Assembly: GCA_025994075.1 (NCBI GenBank)
Contig: JAMQGV010000040.1
Span: 62,001-126,000, forward strand
DNA length: 64,000 nucleotides
Origin: Vicinamibacteria bacterium
GTDB lineage: Bacteria; Acidobacteriota; Vicinamibacteria; Fen-336
Reading direction: 5' to 3'
In this document: positions 8,157 to 17,327 of the stretch, in pieces
Layout: the number at the start of each line of letters is the position of its first letter
How positions within the stretch are numbered: position 1 is the first letter of the stretch
Position numbers and translations under genes: made by a program
Notes under the pieces: model-generated
Databases searched by the model: none
Told to the model about the DNA's origin: nothing
Seen by the model: the letters and a program-made list of their open reading frames with translations, nothing else

Positions 8157-8660
8157 TCAACGCGCCGCGGAGGCGAGCGCCTCGTCCACGGTGCGCTGCA
8201 GGGTCTTCATCTTCTCCGGGCCGATGCCGAGCATCTTGCGGCGGATGGTGCCCTGCTGGTCGATCACGAACGTCGTCGGCAGCCCGTCGGTGGCGCCGTA
8301 GGCGAGGCTGATCTCGTCGTCCCCCAGCGCCTGCGGCCACTCCACCTTCTCCTCGCGCAGGAAGGCGCGGATCTCCTCGGGCTCGCCCGAGTCGACCACG
8401 ACGCCGACCAGCTCGACCCCGCGTGCGCGGTTCTTGTGCCAGAACTCGCGATAGTCGGGGATCTCCACCAGGCACGGCGTGCACCAGGTCGCCCAGAAGT
8501 CGAGCACGACCACCTTGCCCTGCAGCGAGGCGAGCGAGATGCGACCGCCGCCCGCGGCGGGCAGGTCGAAGGCGGGAGCGACACCGAGCGGACCGCTCTT
8601 CGGGCCCGAGCAGGCGGCCGTGGCGAGCGCGACGAGGAGGAGTGCGAGGCGGCGCGGCAT
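8157..8660 (-). CDS. TlpA/ResA-like thioredoxin-fold lipoprotein
   Basis: 167 residues. A short hydrophobic leader ends in ATAAC with Cys17 as a likely lipidation site; the -3 residue is atypical for a lipobox. The thioredoxin fold follows with the redox motif W-C-T-P-C at residues 59-63 and the cis-proline segment GLPTTFVID. Such proteins reduce disulfides in exported proteins, often for cytochrome c maturation, on the outside of the inner membrane. No cytochrome gene is nearby. It precedes mrp on the same strand. No ribosome-binding site is seen; GATAAT lies 8 nt before the ATG, suggesting a leaderless transcript. Confidence 0.9.
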   Translation of the reverse strand: MPRRLALLLVALATAACSGPKSGPLGVAPAFDLPAAGGGRISLASLQGKVVVLDFWATWCTPCLVEIPDYREFWHKNRARGVELVGVVVDSGEPEEIRAFLREEKVEWPQALGDDEISLAYGATDGLPTTFVIDQQGTIRRKMLGIGPEKMKTLQRTVDEALASAAR

Positions 8661-8668
8661 GAACCTCG

Positions 8669-8674
8669 ATTATC
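8669..8674 (-). promoter_or_regulatory. Putative -10 for leaderless tlpA-mrp transcript
   Basis: GATAAT read on the minus strand lies 8 nt before the ATG at 8660. The transcript would start at or next to the start codon. Confidence 0.4.
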
Positions 8675-8707
8675 GCACGCGCGGCAGACCGGGCCCGGCG
8701 CGGCCGG

Positions 8708-8713
8708 TATACT
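8708..8713 (+). promoter_or_regulatory. Putative -10 for the histidine kinase gene
   Basis: TATACT (5 of 6 to TATAAT) lies 35 nt before the ATG at 8749, leaving a leader of about 28 nt that contains the AGGAG ribosome-binding site. No -35 match is evident. Confidence 0.45.
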
Positions 8714-8748
8714 CGCCCCACTCGAAAGGCGAGCATCGGCAGGAGCCT

Positions 8749-11496
8749 ATGGACGCGGCGTCGGCGCCTTCCTTCAACACGGGCCTGTACAGGCGCGGGG
8801 CGCTGACCACCGTGGCCAACCGCGGCTTGTCGCTGCTGCTCGGCCTGCTGGCCCTGGGGCTGCTGTGGCAGAGCCCGCGGATGCGTCCGCAGCTCGCGCT
8901 CGCGATCGCCGTCGGCTACGCCGTTTTCGCCACCGCGGCCTATCTCTGGCTGCGCCGCCGGCCGCAGGCGCGCTGGCTGAAGGTGCTGCACGACCTGGTC
9001 GACGCGCTCACGGTCGGGGCCGGGGCCTGGTGCTCCGGCGGGCTGGAGAGCCCGATCTGGCTGCTGCTCTACCCGCACGTGGTCGCGGTCTCGATCCGCA
9101 AGGGCCTGCGCTACGCGCTGGCGTTCGGCGTCGTCGACGCCGCCATCGTGCTCGCGCTGGGCCGCGCCACTCCCGATCACCCGGAGGGCGGCCTGCACGC
9201 GGTCGCTCTCGCCTGGTGCGCGCTGATGGGCGGCGCCACCTCCGCCCACCTGCGCGACGTGCAGCGGCGCCTGGCCGCGGCCAACGAGTCGCTGCAGGGT
9301 GCCAACGTGCAGCTCGGGCACAGCGTCGACGAGCAGGGCCAGACGCTGCGCGCCCTGCGCAGCAGCGAGGAACGCTATCGCCGGTTGCTGGAGCGCATCC
9401 AGGACGGCGTGCTGATCATCCAGGACGGGCGGGTCGCCTACGCCAACGAGGTGTTCCAGGCGATGACGGGTCTGGACGCCGGGCAACTCGTCGGTCGCGG
9501 TTTCGCCGACCTGGTCCCCGCCGACGACCGCCCGGCGCTGGCCGAGCGCTACCGCTCGTGGGAGGCGAGCCAGGCCACCGCCGGCGGCTTCGAAGCGCGG
9601 CTCTTGGGCCCGAGTGGTGCCCCGCTGCTGGTCCAGGTCAAGGCCGGCTCGGTCGACTTCGAGGGCCGGCGCTCGGTGATCGCGACCGTGCGCGACGTGA
9701 CCCGCGAGCGCGGCATGGAGCAGGAGGTCAAGGCCCAGGCCGAACGGCTGGCGGCGATCAACGAGGTCGCCAACGCCGTCAACCTGTCGCTGACCCTGGA
9801 AGACGTCTTCGCGGTGGCAGCCGAGGAGGCGCGCCGGCTGGTGCCCTTCGACCGTCTCTCGATCGCGACCCCCGAGGAGGCCGGCAGCGGGCTCGACGTC
9901 GCGGCCTTCGGCACCACCGCCCGGCGCGTCAAGGCCCGCATCCCGTCCTCTGCCGTGGCCTGGGCACTGCTGCGGCCGGTCGCCTGGTGCGCCGACGGCA
10001 GCGAGCCGGAGCCGGCCCACGTCGAGGAGCTGCTGGCCGGCCCCGGGATGCGGGCGGTCGCGTCCGTGCCGCTCATCTCCAAGGGCCGCGTGATCGGCTG
10101 CCTGTGCGTCGGCCGCGCCCGGGCGGAGGCCTTCTCGCGCGCCGACCTCGCCGTGCTGGAGCTGCTCTCGCGCCACGTCGCGATCGCGCTCGACAACGCC
10201 CGGCTGCTCGACTCGGCGCGGCGCCGCACCCTGGAGTTCGAGTCGCTGCTCGAGGTCGGCGCCCGGGTGCTCGAGCGCAACGACCTGCACGAGATCCTGC
10301 CGCTGGTCTGCCGCAGCGTGAACCAGTTGATGGGCACCCACCACTGCCTGCTGCTGCTGCGCGAGGGAGACGTGCTGAACGTCGCCGCCCAGGAGGGCCT
10401 GGAACCCGAGGTCACGGCGTCGTTCGAGGACATCCGGGTCGGCGAGAGCCTGTCCGGCTGGGTGATGGAGCACGGCCGGCCGCTGGCGATCGAGGACATG
10501 CTGGCCGACCCGCGGCTGAAGTTCGGCGACATGGTGCAGCGCTTCGGCTACCGCTCGTTCCTGTGCGTGCCGATGCAGCGCCGCGGCGAGACGCTCGGCA
10601 CGCTGGAGGTCGTCACCAAGGTGGCGCGCCAGTTCACCGCCGAGGAGCAGGAGCTGATGGCCGCCTTCGCCGCCGAGGCGGCGATCGCGATCGACAACGC
10701 GCGGCTGCTGGAGGAGGCGCGCGAGCACCTCGAGCAGGCCACCCTCAACAACCGCCGGCTGCAGGAGGCCGACCGCCAGCGCCAGCAGTACCTGCGCAAC
10801 GTCAGCCACGAGTTCCGCACGCCGCTGACGGTGATCAAGGGCTACGCCGAGTTCCTGCGCGACTCGGGGCCGGTCCCCGAGAAGGCGCAGGCCGACGCGA
10901 TGAAGGTGATCGTCGAGAGCTGCGACCGGGTGATCGACATGGTCGACACCCTGATCGAGGTCAGCCGCGTCGAGCAGGGCATGGCCGAGCAGACGCTGCA
11001 GCTCCAGGACCACGACCTCGAGGAGCTGATCGCCACCGGCCTCGAACCCCTGCGCGCCGCCGCCGACAAGAAGGGGCTGGCGCTGGAGGTGACGCTCCCG
11101 GTCCCGGCCCCGCGCCTGCGCGCGGACGGCGGGCTGCTCGTGCAGGTCGTGCGCAAGCTGGTCGACAATGCAGTGAAGTACACGGCTGCCGGCGGCCGGG
11201 TCGAGGTGCGGGGGCGCCTGGAGGGTGACGACGTGGTGGTCGAGGTCCGGGACTCGGGCGTGGGCATCGCGCCGGAGCACCTGCCGCGCATCTTCGACAA
11301 GTTCTACATGGCCGACGGCGGCCTCAACCGCCGCGCCGGCGGCACCGGCGTCGGGCTCTACCTGGTGCGGGAGATCGTGCGCCTGCACGCGGGCCAGGTC
11401 GACGTCGACAGCCGGCCCGGCTCCGGCAGCCGCTTCGTCGTGCGGCTGCCGCGGGGCCAGGCGCGCGCGGCTGTCCCCCAGGCGGCGTCGGCGTGA
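8749..11496 (+). CDS. Membrane sensor histidine kinase with PAS and two GAF domains
   Basis: 915 residues from the ATG at 8749 (AGGAG just upstream). An N-terminal membrane region of four to six helices (residues about 25-180) is followed by a short coiled coil, a PAS domain (about 205-325), two GAF domains (about 331-490 and 497-655), a HisKA domain with NVSHEFRTPL (phospho-acceptor His687) and a HATPase domain with N-box VRKLVDNAVKYT, DSGVGI and GTGVGLYLV. All catalytic motifs are intact. No response regulator is adjacent, so it is an orphan kinase. Its stop overlaps the start of the M1 peptidase gene by 4 bp, tying the two translationally. The signal sensed is unknown. Confidence 0.93.
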   Translation: MDAASAPSFNTGLYRRGALTTVANRGLSLLLGLLALGLLWQSPRMRPQLALAIAVGYAVFATAAYLWLRRRPQARWLKVLHDLVDALTVGAGAWCSGGLESPIWLLLYPHVVAVSIRKGLRYALAFGVVDAAIVLALGRATPDHPEGGLHAVALAWCALMGGATSAHLRDVQRRLAAANESLQGANVQLGHSVDEQGQTLRALRSSEERYRRLLERIQDGVLIIQDGRVAYANEVFQAMTGLDAGQLVGRGFADLVPADDRPALAERYRSWEASQATAGGFEARLLGPSGAPLLVQVKAGSVDFEGRRSVIATVRDVTRERGMEQEVKAQAERLAAINEVANAVNLSLTLEDVFAVAAEEARRLVPFDRLSIATPEEAGSGLDVAAFGTTARRVKARIPSSAVAWALLRPVAWCADGSEPEPAHVEELLAGPGMRAVASVPLISKGRVIGCLCVGRARAEAFSRADLAVLELLSRHVAIALDNARLLDSARRRTLEFESLLEVGARVLERNDLHEILPLVCRSVNQLMGTHHCLLLLREGDVLNVAAQEGLEPEVTASFEDIRVGESLSGWVMEHGRPLAIEDMLADPRLKFGDMVQRFGYRSFLCVPMQRRGETLGTLEVVTKVARQFTAEEQELMAAFAAEAAIAIDNARLLEEAREHLEQATLNNRRLQEADRQRQQYLRNVSHEFRTPLTVIKGYAEFLRDSGPVPEKAQADAMKVIVESCDRVIDMVDTLIEVSRVEQGMAEQTLQLQDHDLEELIATGLEPLRAAADKKGLALEVTLPVPAPRLRADGGLLVQVVRKLVDNAVKYTAAGGRVEVRGRLEGDDVVVEVRDSGVGIAPEHLPRIFDKFYMADGGLNRRAGGTGVGLYLVREIVRLHAGQVDVDSRPGSGSRFVVRLPRGQARAAVPQAASA

Positions 11497-14087
11497 GCCG
11501 CGCGTTGCCGTTCCGCTGCGCCGCCGCCTTCGCCCTCGCGCTGCTGGTCCCCGGCCCCGGCCCGCTGTCGCCCGCCGCGAGCGCCAGCCAGGCCGCCGCG
11601 CCGCAGCCCGACCTGGCGCCGGCGCTGGCGGCGATCGAGGCCGCCTGGGCCGCCCGCGACGAGGCGGCGTGGCTCGCGCTGTGGGGCGAGCTCGACGCCG
11701 AGGCGCGCGAGGGCGAGGCGTTCTTCGTGCAGTCGCACTTCGGGTCGGGGACCACGTCGATCCTGCTCGAGCCGGCCCAGGCGCTGGCCGACGGCTCGGT
11801 GCGGGTCGGGGCCCGCGTGGTCACCATCACCGAGCCGCGCGGGCGGGTGGAACAGTGGCGGCTGCGGCTGCGGCCGCAGGAGGGCGGCTGGCGGCTGGTC
11901 GCACGCGACGCCGGGGGCAGCGTCGACGGCCTGCTCCACCTCTCGCTCGACCCGGCGGGCTACCGCGCCGACGGGCTGCGGCTGGTGCTCGAGGACTTCG
12001 AGCTCGAGATGCACCAGGGCACGCTGTTCACGACGCCCGCGAGCGTCGGGCCGACCGTGCTCGTCTTCTCGGGCGAAGGCACGGTGCGGGTGACGCCGAA
12101 GCCGGCGGCCGAGCGCGAGCAGCTCCGCGCCTACTCCGGCCAGCCCCAGCTCGTGCGCAAGGTGAAGAACGCGTTCGTGCGCCTCCACCCGGCCGACCTG
12201 CGCCGCGTGCTGCAGCCGACCCGGCTCGAGGCCGACGTGGCGGCGCCGCGGCGGGTCGCCGCGGCGCGCGCCTGGTACGACCGCCACGTGGGCCGCGCCT
12301 TCGTGCTCGACGCCGCGATCCCGGGCGCCCCGTGGTGGCTGCTGCCGGGCGTGGGCGACGCGGTCGTCGTGTTCGACGGGCCGAAGGGGCCGCTCACGTT
12401 CGCCGTCAGCGCCGGCGACCCGGAGTCGATCAGCCTGTTCGACCGCGAGCGCCGCCGCCAGATCTGCATGTACCCGGGCAGCGGCGGCACGCTCGACTAC
12501 AGCGAAGACGACGGCCGGCCGATCGACGTGCTCCACCATGACGTCGAGGCGCGGGTGGAACCCGACGGCGCGATCGAGGCGGTGGCCCGGGTGCGGCTGC
12601 GGCTGCTGAACCCCGCCACCTCGCTGCGGCTGCGGCTCGACGAGGCGCTGGCGGTGCGCTCGGTCGAGTCGGACGCCGGCGGCCGCCACCTGTTCTTCCG
12701 GGTCCGCAACCAGAACGGGCTGCTCGTGTCGCTGGGCGGGCTGGCTGGCCAGACGGGCGAGCTGACGCTGACCGTGCGCTACGGCGGCACCCTCGCCGCG
12801 GCCTCGATCGACCGCGAGGCGCTTCAACTCGGCCCCGTGCCTTCCGGCGCCAACAGCCTCGAGGAAGAAGTCGTGATCGAGCCGGTGGCGGTCTACACCA
12901 ACCGCACGCTGTGGCACCCGCAGGGCGGCGACGACGACTACGCGACGGGCCGCTTCACCTTCTCGGTGCCGCGCGAGCGGCAGGTGGTGATGGGCGGCGT
13001 GCGCGAGGGCCAGCGCGAGGCGGACGGGCGGCAACTGGTGCGATTCCGCCAGGACCTGCCGGCGCGCTACTTCAGCTTCGCCGTCGGCCGCCTGGTCGAG
13101 GTGGCGCACCGCGACGCGGCCGGGGCTGTGCTGGAGGCGATGGCGGTGCCGCGGGTGCGCCGCTCGGCCCAGCGCTCGCTCGACGACGCCGCCGCGATCG
13201 TCGACTTCTTCGCCCGCGAGTTCGGGCCGCCGCCGTACCCGCGGATCGGCCTCGCCGTGATCGAGGGTTACACGCCGGGCGGCCACAGCCCGCCGGGCCT
13301 GGTGCTGCTGCAGGAGCGCCCGCAACTGATCCGGACGCCGCTGCCCGAGGACCCCGCCAACTTCTCGGACGTGCCCGGCTTCTTCCTCGCCCACGAGCTG
13401 GCCCACCAGTGGTGGGGCCACGGCGTCGCCGGCCGCAACTACCGCGAGCGCTGGATCTCGGAGGGCCTCGCCCAGTACGCGGCGGCGCTGTGGGTGCGGG
13501 AGTCGCGCGGCGAGGCCGCGTTCCGCGCGGTGCTCGGGCGGATGGGGCGCTGGGCCGTCAAGCACAGCGCGGACGGGCCGATCTCGCTCGGCCACCGCCT
13601 CGGCCACGTGCAGCAGGACGCGCGGATCTACCGCGCGGTCGTCTACGACAAGGGGGCGCTGGTGCTGCACACGCTGCGCAACCTGGTCGGCGAGGAGCCG
13701 TTCCGGGCGGCACTGCAGGCACTGCAGCGCGAGCGGCGCTTCCAGAAGATCGGCACCAGCGACCTGCGCCTGGCGCTGGAGACCGCGTCCGGTCGCGAGC
13801 TCGGCGCCTGGTTCGACGCCTACATCCACGGCACCGTGATCCCGACCCTCGGCTGGCGCTTCCACGGCGCGTCCGGCGAGCGGGCGGCGCGGGTCGAGAT
13901 CGCGACCGCGGACCTGCCCGGCGACGCGCCCGTGCGGGTGACCTGGTCGACGGCGGGCGGCGACGGCGAACACGTGGCCCTGCTGTCGCGCGAGGGCGGC
14001 GCGATCGAGCTGCCGCTGCGCGAGTCGCCGCGGCGGATCGACGTCAACGCCGACTGGGGCGTGCTGGCCCAGTCCCGCAAGCGCTAG
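11493..14087 (+). CDS. Secreted M1-family (gluzincin) metallopeptidase
   Basis: 864 residues from the GTG at 11493, which overlaps the kinase stop (GTGA). A signal peptide ends near PAASASQAA. Residues about 40-330 are a variable N-terminal region. The M1 catalytic domain carries HELAHQWWGH (zinc ligands His634 and His638, catalytic Glu635), with the third ligand Glu657 in WISEGLAQY at the standard spacing. The usual M1 exopeptidase GAMEN loop is not obvious; GYTPGGHSPPGL stands near that place, so an endopeptidase-like or altered specificity is possible. Likely periplasmic or surface-bound. Coupling to a sensor kinase is unusual. Confidence 0.88.
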   Translation: MSRALPFRCAAAFALALLVPGPGPLSPAASASQAAAPQPDLAPALAAIEAAWAARDEAAWLALWGELDAEAREGEAFFVQSHFGSGTTSILLEPAQALADGSVRVGARVVTITEPRGRVEQWRLRLRPQEGGWRLVARDAGGSVDGLLHLSLDPAGYRADGLRLVLEDFELEMHQGTLFTTPASVGPTVLVFSGEGTVRVTPKPAAEREQLRAYSGQPQLVRKVKNAFVRLHPADLRRVLQPTRLEADVAAPRRVAAARAWYDRHVGRAFVLDAAIPGAPWWLLPGVGDAVVVFDGPKGPLTFAVSAGDPESISLFDRERRRQICMYPGSGGTLDYSEDDGRPIDVLHHDVEARVEPDGAIEAVARVRLRLLNPATSLRLRLDEALAVRSVESDAGGRHLFFRVRNQNGLLVSLGGLAGQTGELTLTVRYGGTLAAASIDREALQLGPVPSGANSLEEEVVIEPVAVYTNRTLWHPQGGDDDYATGRFTFSVPRERQVVMGGVREGQREADGRQLVRFRQDLPARYFSFAVGRLVEVAHRDAAGAVLEAMAVPRVRRSAQRSLDDAAAIVDFFAREFGPPPYPRIGLAVIEGYTPGGHSPPGLVLLQERPQLIRTPLPEDPANFSDVPGFFLAHELAHQWWGHGVAGRNYRERWISEGLAQYAAALWVRESRGEAAFRAVLGRMGRWAVKHSADGPISLGHRLGHVQQDARIYRAVVYDKGALVLHTLRNLVGEEPFRAALQALQRERRFQKIGTSDLRLALETASGRELGAWFDAYIHGTVIPTLGWRFHGASGERAARVEIATADLPGDAPVRVTWSTAGGDGEHVALLSREGGAIELPLRESPRRIDVNADWGVLAQSRKR

Positions 14088-14108
14088 CTCAGGCCGCCGG
14101 TCGCGGGC

Positions 14109-14636
14109 CTAACTGAAGCCGTTCTGGCGGCCGGCGTTCTCCAGTTCTTCGACCTTCGTCCGCGCCTGCGCGAGCTGGGCCCTGGCCTGCTCGAGGGCGG
14201 CGGCGCGGTTGGCGCGCGAGGCGGAGTGGATGTTCTGGCTGATGTCCCCGAGCGCGGCCTCCAGCTTCGCCACCTGGTCCTCGTACTTCGTCACGTCCTC
14301 GCGGGCCTTCTGCAGGTCCTCGCGCCACTTCTGCTGACGCTCGGCACGCAGCTCTTCTTCGGTCTTCTCCGGGGTGGCCCCGGGCGCAGCCGCCGGCGCG
14401 GCAGCCGCTTCCGGGCTGGCGGCAGGTGCTGCGGAATCGCTGCCGGCCGGGGCCGAGAAGGTGCCGGCGCCGGGCTTGCCCAGGTCCGCCTCCGTGATGG
14501 TCCGCGTCGCGTCGGGCGTCGACTTGCGCCGCTTCTTCTCCTTCTTCGCGAGCTCGGCGAGGCTCGGCTCCTGGGCCAGGCCGCAGGGCGCGGCCAGCGC
14601 CAGGGCGAGTGCGGCGATCAGGCTGCGCGAGGCCAT
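14109..14636 (-). CDS. Secreted coiled-coil protein with SLAELAK-EKKRRK motif (paralogue 1)
   Basis: 175 residues with a signal peptide ending at GLAQ, directly followed by EPSLAELAKKEKKRRK. A low-complexity Ala/Pro segment (about 60-95) then precedes a charged coiled coil (about 95-170). AAGGAGGG overlaps the end of the upstream gene and sits 4 nt before the ATG. It is a tandem duplicate of the preceding gene at 14648-15199: same leader layout, same basic motif, same GATPEKTEEELRAE block. I do not know its function; periplasmic is likely from the leader. Confidence 0.75.
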   Translation of the reverse strand: MASRSLIAALALALAAPCGLAQEPSLAELAKKEKKRRKSTPDATRTITEADLGKPGAGTFSAPAGSDSAAPAASPEAAAAPAAAPGATPEKTEEELRAERQQKWREDLQKAREDVTKYEDQVAKLEAALGDISQNIHSASRANRAAALEQARAQLAQARTKVEELENAGRQNGFS

Positions 14637-14647
14637 GGGTCCCTCCT

Positions 14648-15199
14648 TCAGCGCGAGACGCGCACGCCCGCGCGCCGCGCCTCTTCCTCGAGATCCGCGA
14701 TCCGCGCCTCGCAGGCCGCCAGTTCGGCGTTGCCGTCGTCGATCAGCTTCATCAGCGCGGCCCGGCGGCCACCGAACGTCTGGTTGGCGAGGTCGTTCAG
14801 CTCCGTCTGGGCCTCGGCCATGACTTCGCGCACCTTGTCCATCCGCGCCTTCTGCTCGTCGACCCGTTTCTGGATGTCTGCCTGCTTCTCCGCGCGGAGT
14901 TCTTCGTCGGTCTTCTCCGGCGTCGCCCCCGGGGAAGGCGACGCGGCGGGGCTCGCTCCGGGCTGGGCGGCCGACGCGTCGACGACCGGGTTGGCCGTGG
15001 CGCCGGGGGCCGCGCGGAGGGTGTCTTCAGTGATGGTGGGCGTCTTCTTCTCGGCGGCCGCCGCCGCGGCCTTGCGCCGCTTCTTCTCCTGCTTCGCCAG
15101 CTCGGCGAGGCTCGGCTCCTGGAAGGCGAGAACCGAAGGGACGGAACCCGCGCCGAAGGTCAGCGCGAGCAGGGCGACGACGACGCGGCTGGGCTTCAT
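14648..15199 (-). CDS. Secreted coiled-coil protein with SLAELAK-EKKRRK motif (paralogue 2)
   Basis: 183 residues. A signal peptide ends near SVLAFQ and is followed by EPSLAELAKQEKKRRK, an Ala/Pro-rich linker, then a coiled coil from about residue 100 (GATPEKTDEELRAEKQ, QKARMDKVREVMAEA). It is 11 bp upstream of its paralogue on the same strand. The start codon has no ribosome-binding site, but TATACT lies 6 nt before it, so it is probably the first, leaderless gene of a two-gene transcript. The 'SLAE.AK.EK.RRK' segment just after the leader recurs in hypothetical proteins I associate with Acidobacteriota. Confidence 0.75.
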   Translation of the reverse strand: MKPSRVVVALLALTFGAGSVPSVLAFQEPSLAELAKQEKKRRKAAAAAAEKKTPTITEDTLRAAPGATANPVVDASAAQPGASPAASPSPGATPEKTDEELRAEKQADIQKRVDEQKARMDKVREVMAEAQTELNDLANQTFGGRRAALMKLIDDGNAELAACEARIADLEEEARRAGVRVSR

Positions 15200-15205
15200 G
15201 AAAAA

Positions 15206-15211
15206 AGTATA
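15206..15211 (-). promoter_or_regulatory. Putative -10 for leaderless paralogue pair
   Basis: TATACT read on the minus strand, followed by TTTTTC and the ATG at 15199. The spacing is what a leaderless mRNA would need. Confidence 0.5.
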
Positions 15212-15272
15212 GCCCCCGACCGCCCGGCGTGAACCCCCGATTCGGCCCCGGTGAGGGCCGTCACGCCTTCCC

Positions 15273-17240
15273 TCAGCCGAGGGCGAGGATCTTCAGCAGG
15301 TCCTTGGCCTTCTTGTTGGCCGGGTCCAGCTCCAGCGCGCGCTCCGCCGCCTTGCGCGCCTTCGCGTTGTTGTTGGCGACGAAGTGGTTCATGGCCGCCG
15401 TGGCGAGGGCAGCGGCTTCGGCCTTGCGATCCCCTCCCTGCGCCGCGGCGACCGGGGCCGGCGTCGGCGGGGCGGGCGCGCGCGTCGCTGGCGGCGCGAC
15501 CGGCTCCGGCGCCGGCGGGGCCGCGACCGGAGCGGGTGCGGACACCACTGCGGGCGGCGCGACCGGCGGCTCGGACGCCGGAGGCGGAGCCGCGACGTCG
15601 ATCGGCGGCGGCTCCGGCACGGGCGGCGGTGCGACCGCGATCGGCGGCTCGGGCTCCGGCGGCGGCGCGGGCGGCTCCGGCGGAGGCGCTGGCGGCTCGG
15701 GCTCGGCGGCGACCGGCTCGGGCGCCGCCGCCACCGGGATCGGCGTCGGCACGCTCGCGGGCCCGGACTCGTCGAAGAAGATCTCCTCGCGGGCCGCCGG
15801 CGCTGCGGGCGCGGGTTCCGGCGCGGGCGCCGCAGGGGCGACGACGGGCGCCGGCGGGGGCTCGACGACCGGAGGCGCCGCCTGCTCGCGCACGGCGAGC
15901 ACCTTCGACACCCGCTCCAGGATCTCGCGCGCCGCGGCGTTCTTCGGGTCGGCGGCGAGCGCTTCCTCGGCGGCCGCGCGCGCCTCCTGCAGGTTGCCGT
16001 GGACGAGGTGCTCGCGGGCCGCCTCGAGCAGCGTGTCCGCGGTGCCCTGCTCCTCGGCGGCGGCGTCGAGCCGCGCGCGGAGCGCGCGGGCGCGCGGGCT
16101 CTCGGGGGCCAGCTTCGCGGCCCGCGCGGCGATCTTCTCGGCCAGCGCGCGGTCGCCCTGCTCGAGGTAGCCCTCGGCCACGGCCACCATCTGCTCGATC
16201 TCGCGGTCCTGGATCGCGGCCTCGATCTCCTTCGCCTCGAGCTGGATCGAGGCGTCGTCGGGCTCCAGCTCGAGCAGCTTGTGGCACAGCGCCAGCGCCT
16301 TCTGGAGCTGGCCTTCCGCCCGGGCCCGGGCGATCTCCGCGCGTCTCTCGGCCATCTCGTGCTCCACCCTCCTGCGCAGCGCCTCCACGGGGTCGGCCGG
16401 GGGCTCGCCCCGCGACCGCTCCGCCTCGCGCACGACGCGCTCGAGATCCTCGTGCATGGCGTCGAGCGTCGCGTAGCGATCGTCCGGGCTGGTGGCCAGC
16501 GCCTTGAGGATCACCTGCTCGAGCCCCGGCGAGTACTCGCTCTTCGGCAGCAGTTCCGCGGGCGGGCGCTCGTGCGTCACCTTGAACAGCACGGCGGTCA
16601 GCGAGTCGGCCTCGAACGGCTTGCGCCCGGCCAGCAGCTCGAAGGCGATGGCGCCGACCGAGAACAGGTCGGAGCGGTGGTCGGCGCGCTGGCCGTTGAT
16701 CTGCTCGGGTGCCATGTAGTGGGCGCTGCCGAGCACGAGCCCGCTCTTGGTCAGGTTCGACGACTGCAGCCGGGCGATGCCGAAATCCATCACCTTGACC
16801 TCGCCGTCGGGCGACACCCGGATGTTGGCGGGCTTGACGTCGCGGTGCACGATCCCGGCCCGGTGCGCGAACGCGAGGCCCTCGCAGAGCTGCAGGATCA
16901 CGTCGACCTTCCACGAGATCGGGTGCGGCTCGCGGTTCTGGATCACCCGCTCGAGGTCGGTGCCCTCGATGAACTCCATGGCGATGTACGGGCGGTTCTC
17001 CGCGTCTTCGCCGAAGTCGTAGACGGTGACGATGTTGCGGTGGCGCAGGCCGCCCGCCGCCTGGGCCTCGCGCATGAACCGCTCGCGCAGGTCGGGGCTC
17101 TCCGCCAGCCCCTGCAGCATCATCTTGAGGGCGACCTTGCGGTTGATCACCGAGTCGCGGGCCTCGTAGACGGTGCCCATCCCGCCCTGGCCGAGGACGC
17201 GGATGATCTCGTATTTCCCGACGCGCTCCGGGTGTTTCAC
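15273..17240 (-). CDS. PknB-like serine/threonine kinase with TPR-like and proline-rich tail
   Basis: 655 residues from the GTG at 17240. The N-terminal kinase domain (about 10-275) has the glycine loop GQGGMGTVY (18-25), Lys39, Glu58, HRDVKPAN (catalytic Asp134) and DFG (Asp152), all present. Residues about 300-455 are TPR-like helical repeats. They are followed by a long Pro/Ala/Glu-rich linker (about 460-600) and a final helical pair resembling a single TPR (AMNHFVANNNAKARKAAERAL). No transmembrane helix is evident, so it is probably cytoplasmic, unlike PASTA-type PknB. TAGAAT about 22 nt before the start suggests its own promoter although it follows a run of same-strand genes. Confidence 0.92.
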   Translation of the reverse strand: MKHPERVGKYEIIRVLGQGGMGTVYEARDSVINRKVALKMMLQGLAESPDLRERFMREAQAAGGLRHRNIVTVYDFGEDAENRPYIAMEFIEGTDLERVIQNREPHPISWKVDVILQLCEGLAFAHRAGIVHRDVKPANIRVSPDGEVKVMDFGIARLQSSNLTKSGLVLGSAHYMAPEQINGQRADHRSDLFSVGAIAFELLAGRKPFEADSLTAVLFKVTHERPPAELLPKSEYSPGLEQVILKALATSPDDRYATLDAMHEDLERVVREAERSRGEPPADPVEALRRRVEHEMAERRAEIARARAEGQLQKALALCHKLLELEPDDASIQLEAKEIEAAIQDREIEQMVAVAEGYLEQGDRALAEKIAARAAKLAPESPRARALRARLDAAAEEQGTADTLLEAAREHLVHGNLQEARAAAEEALAADPKNAAAREILERVSKVLAVREQAAPPVVEPPPAPVVAPAAPAPEPAPAAPAAREEIFFDESGPASVPTPIPVAAAPEPVAAEPEPPAPPPEPPAPPPEPEPPIAVAPPPVPEPPPIDVAAPPPASEPPVAPPAVVSAPAPVAAPPAPEPVAPPATRAPAPPTPAPVAAAQGGDRKAEAAALATAAMNHFVANNNAKARKAAERALELDPANKKAKDLLKILALG

Positions 17241-17262
17241 TTTCGTGGCGGGTTCCGCGAGG

Positions 17263-17268
17263 ATTCTA
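17263..17268 (-). promoter_or_regulatory. Putative -10 for the serine/threonine kinase gene
   Basis: TAGAAT read on the minus strand lies 22 nt before the GTG at 17240, in the 87-bp gap after the thioesterase gene. Confidence 0.35.
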
Positions 17269-17327
17269 CGGCCACCTCGGGCCCGCGGCGAACACGCGGC
17301 AGCCCGGGCGCGAGCCGCATCTCGCCG

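Noticed and set aside
15433..15890. Repeat array in the kinase tail region
   Set aside because: This is low-complexity Pro/Ala/Glu coding sequence, not a CRISPR or tandem DNA repeat.
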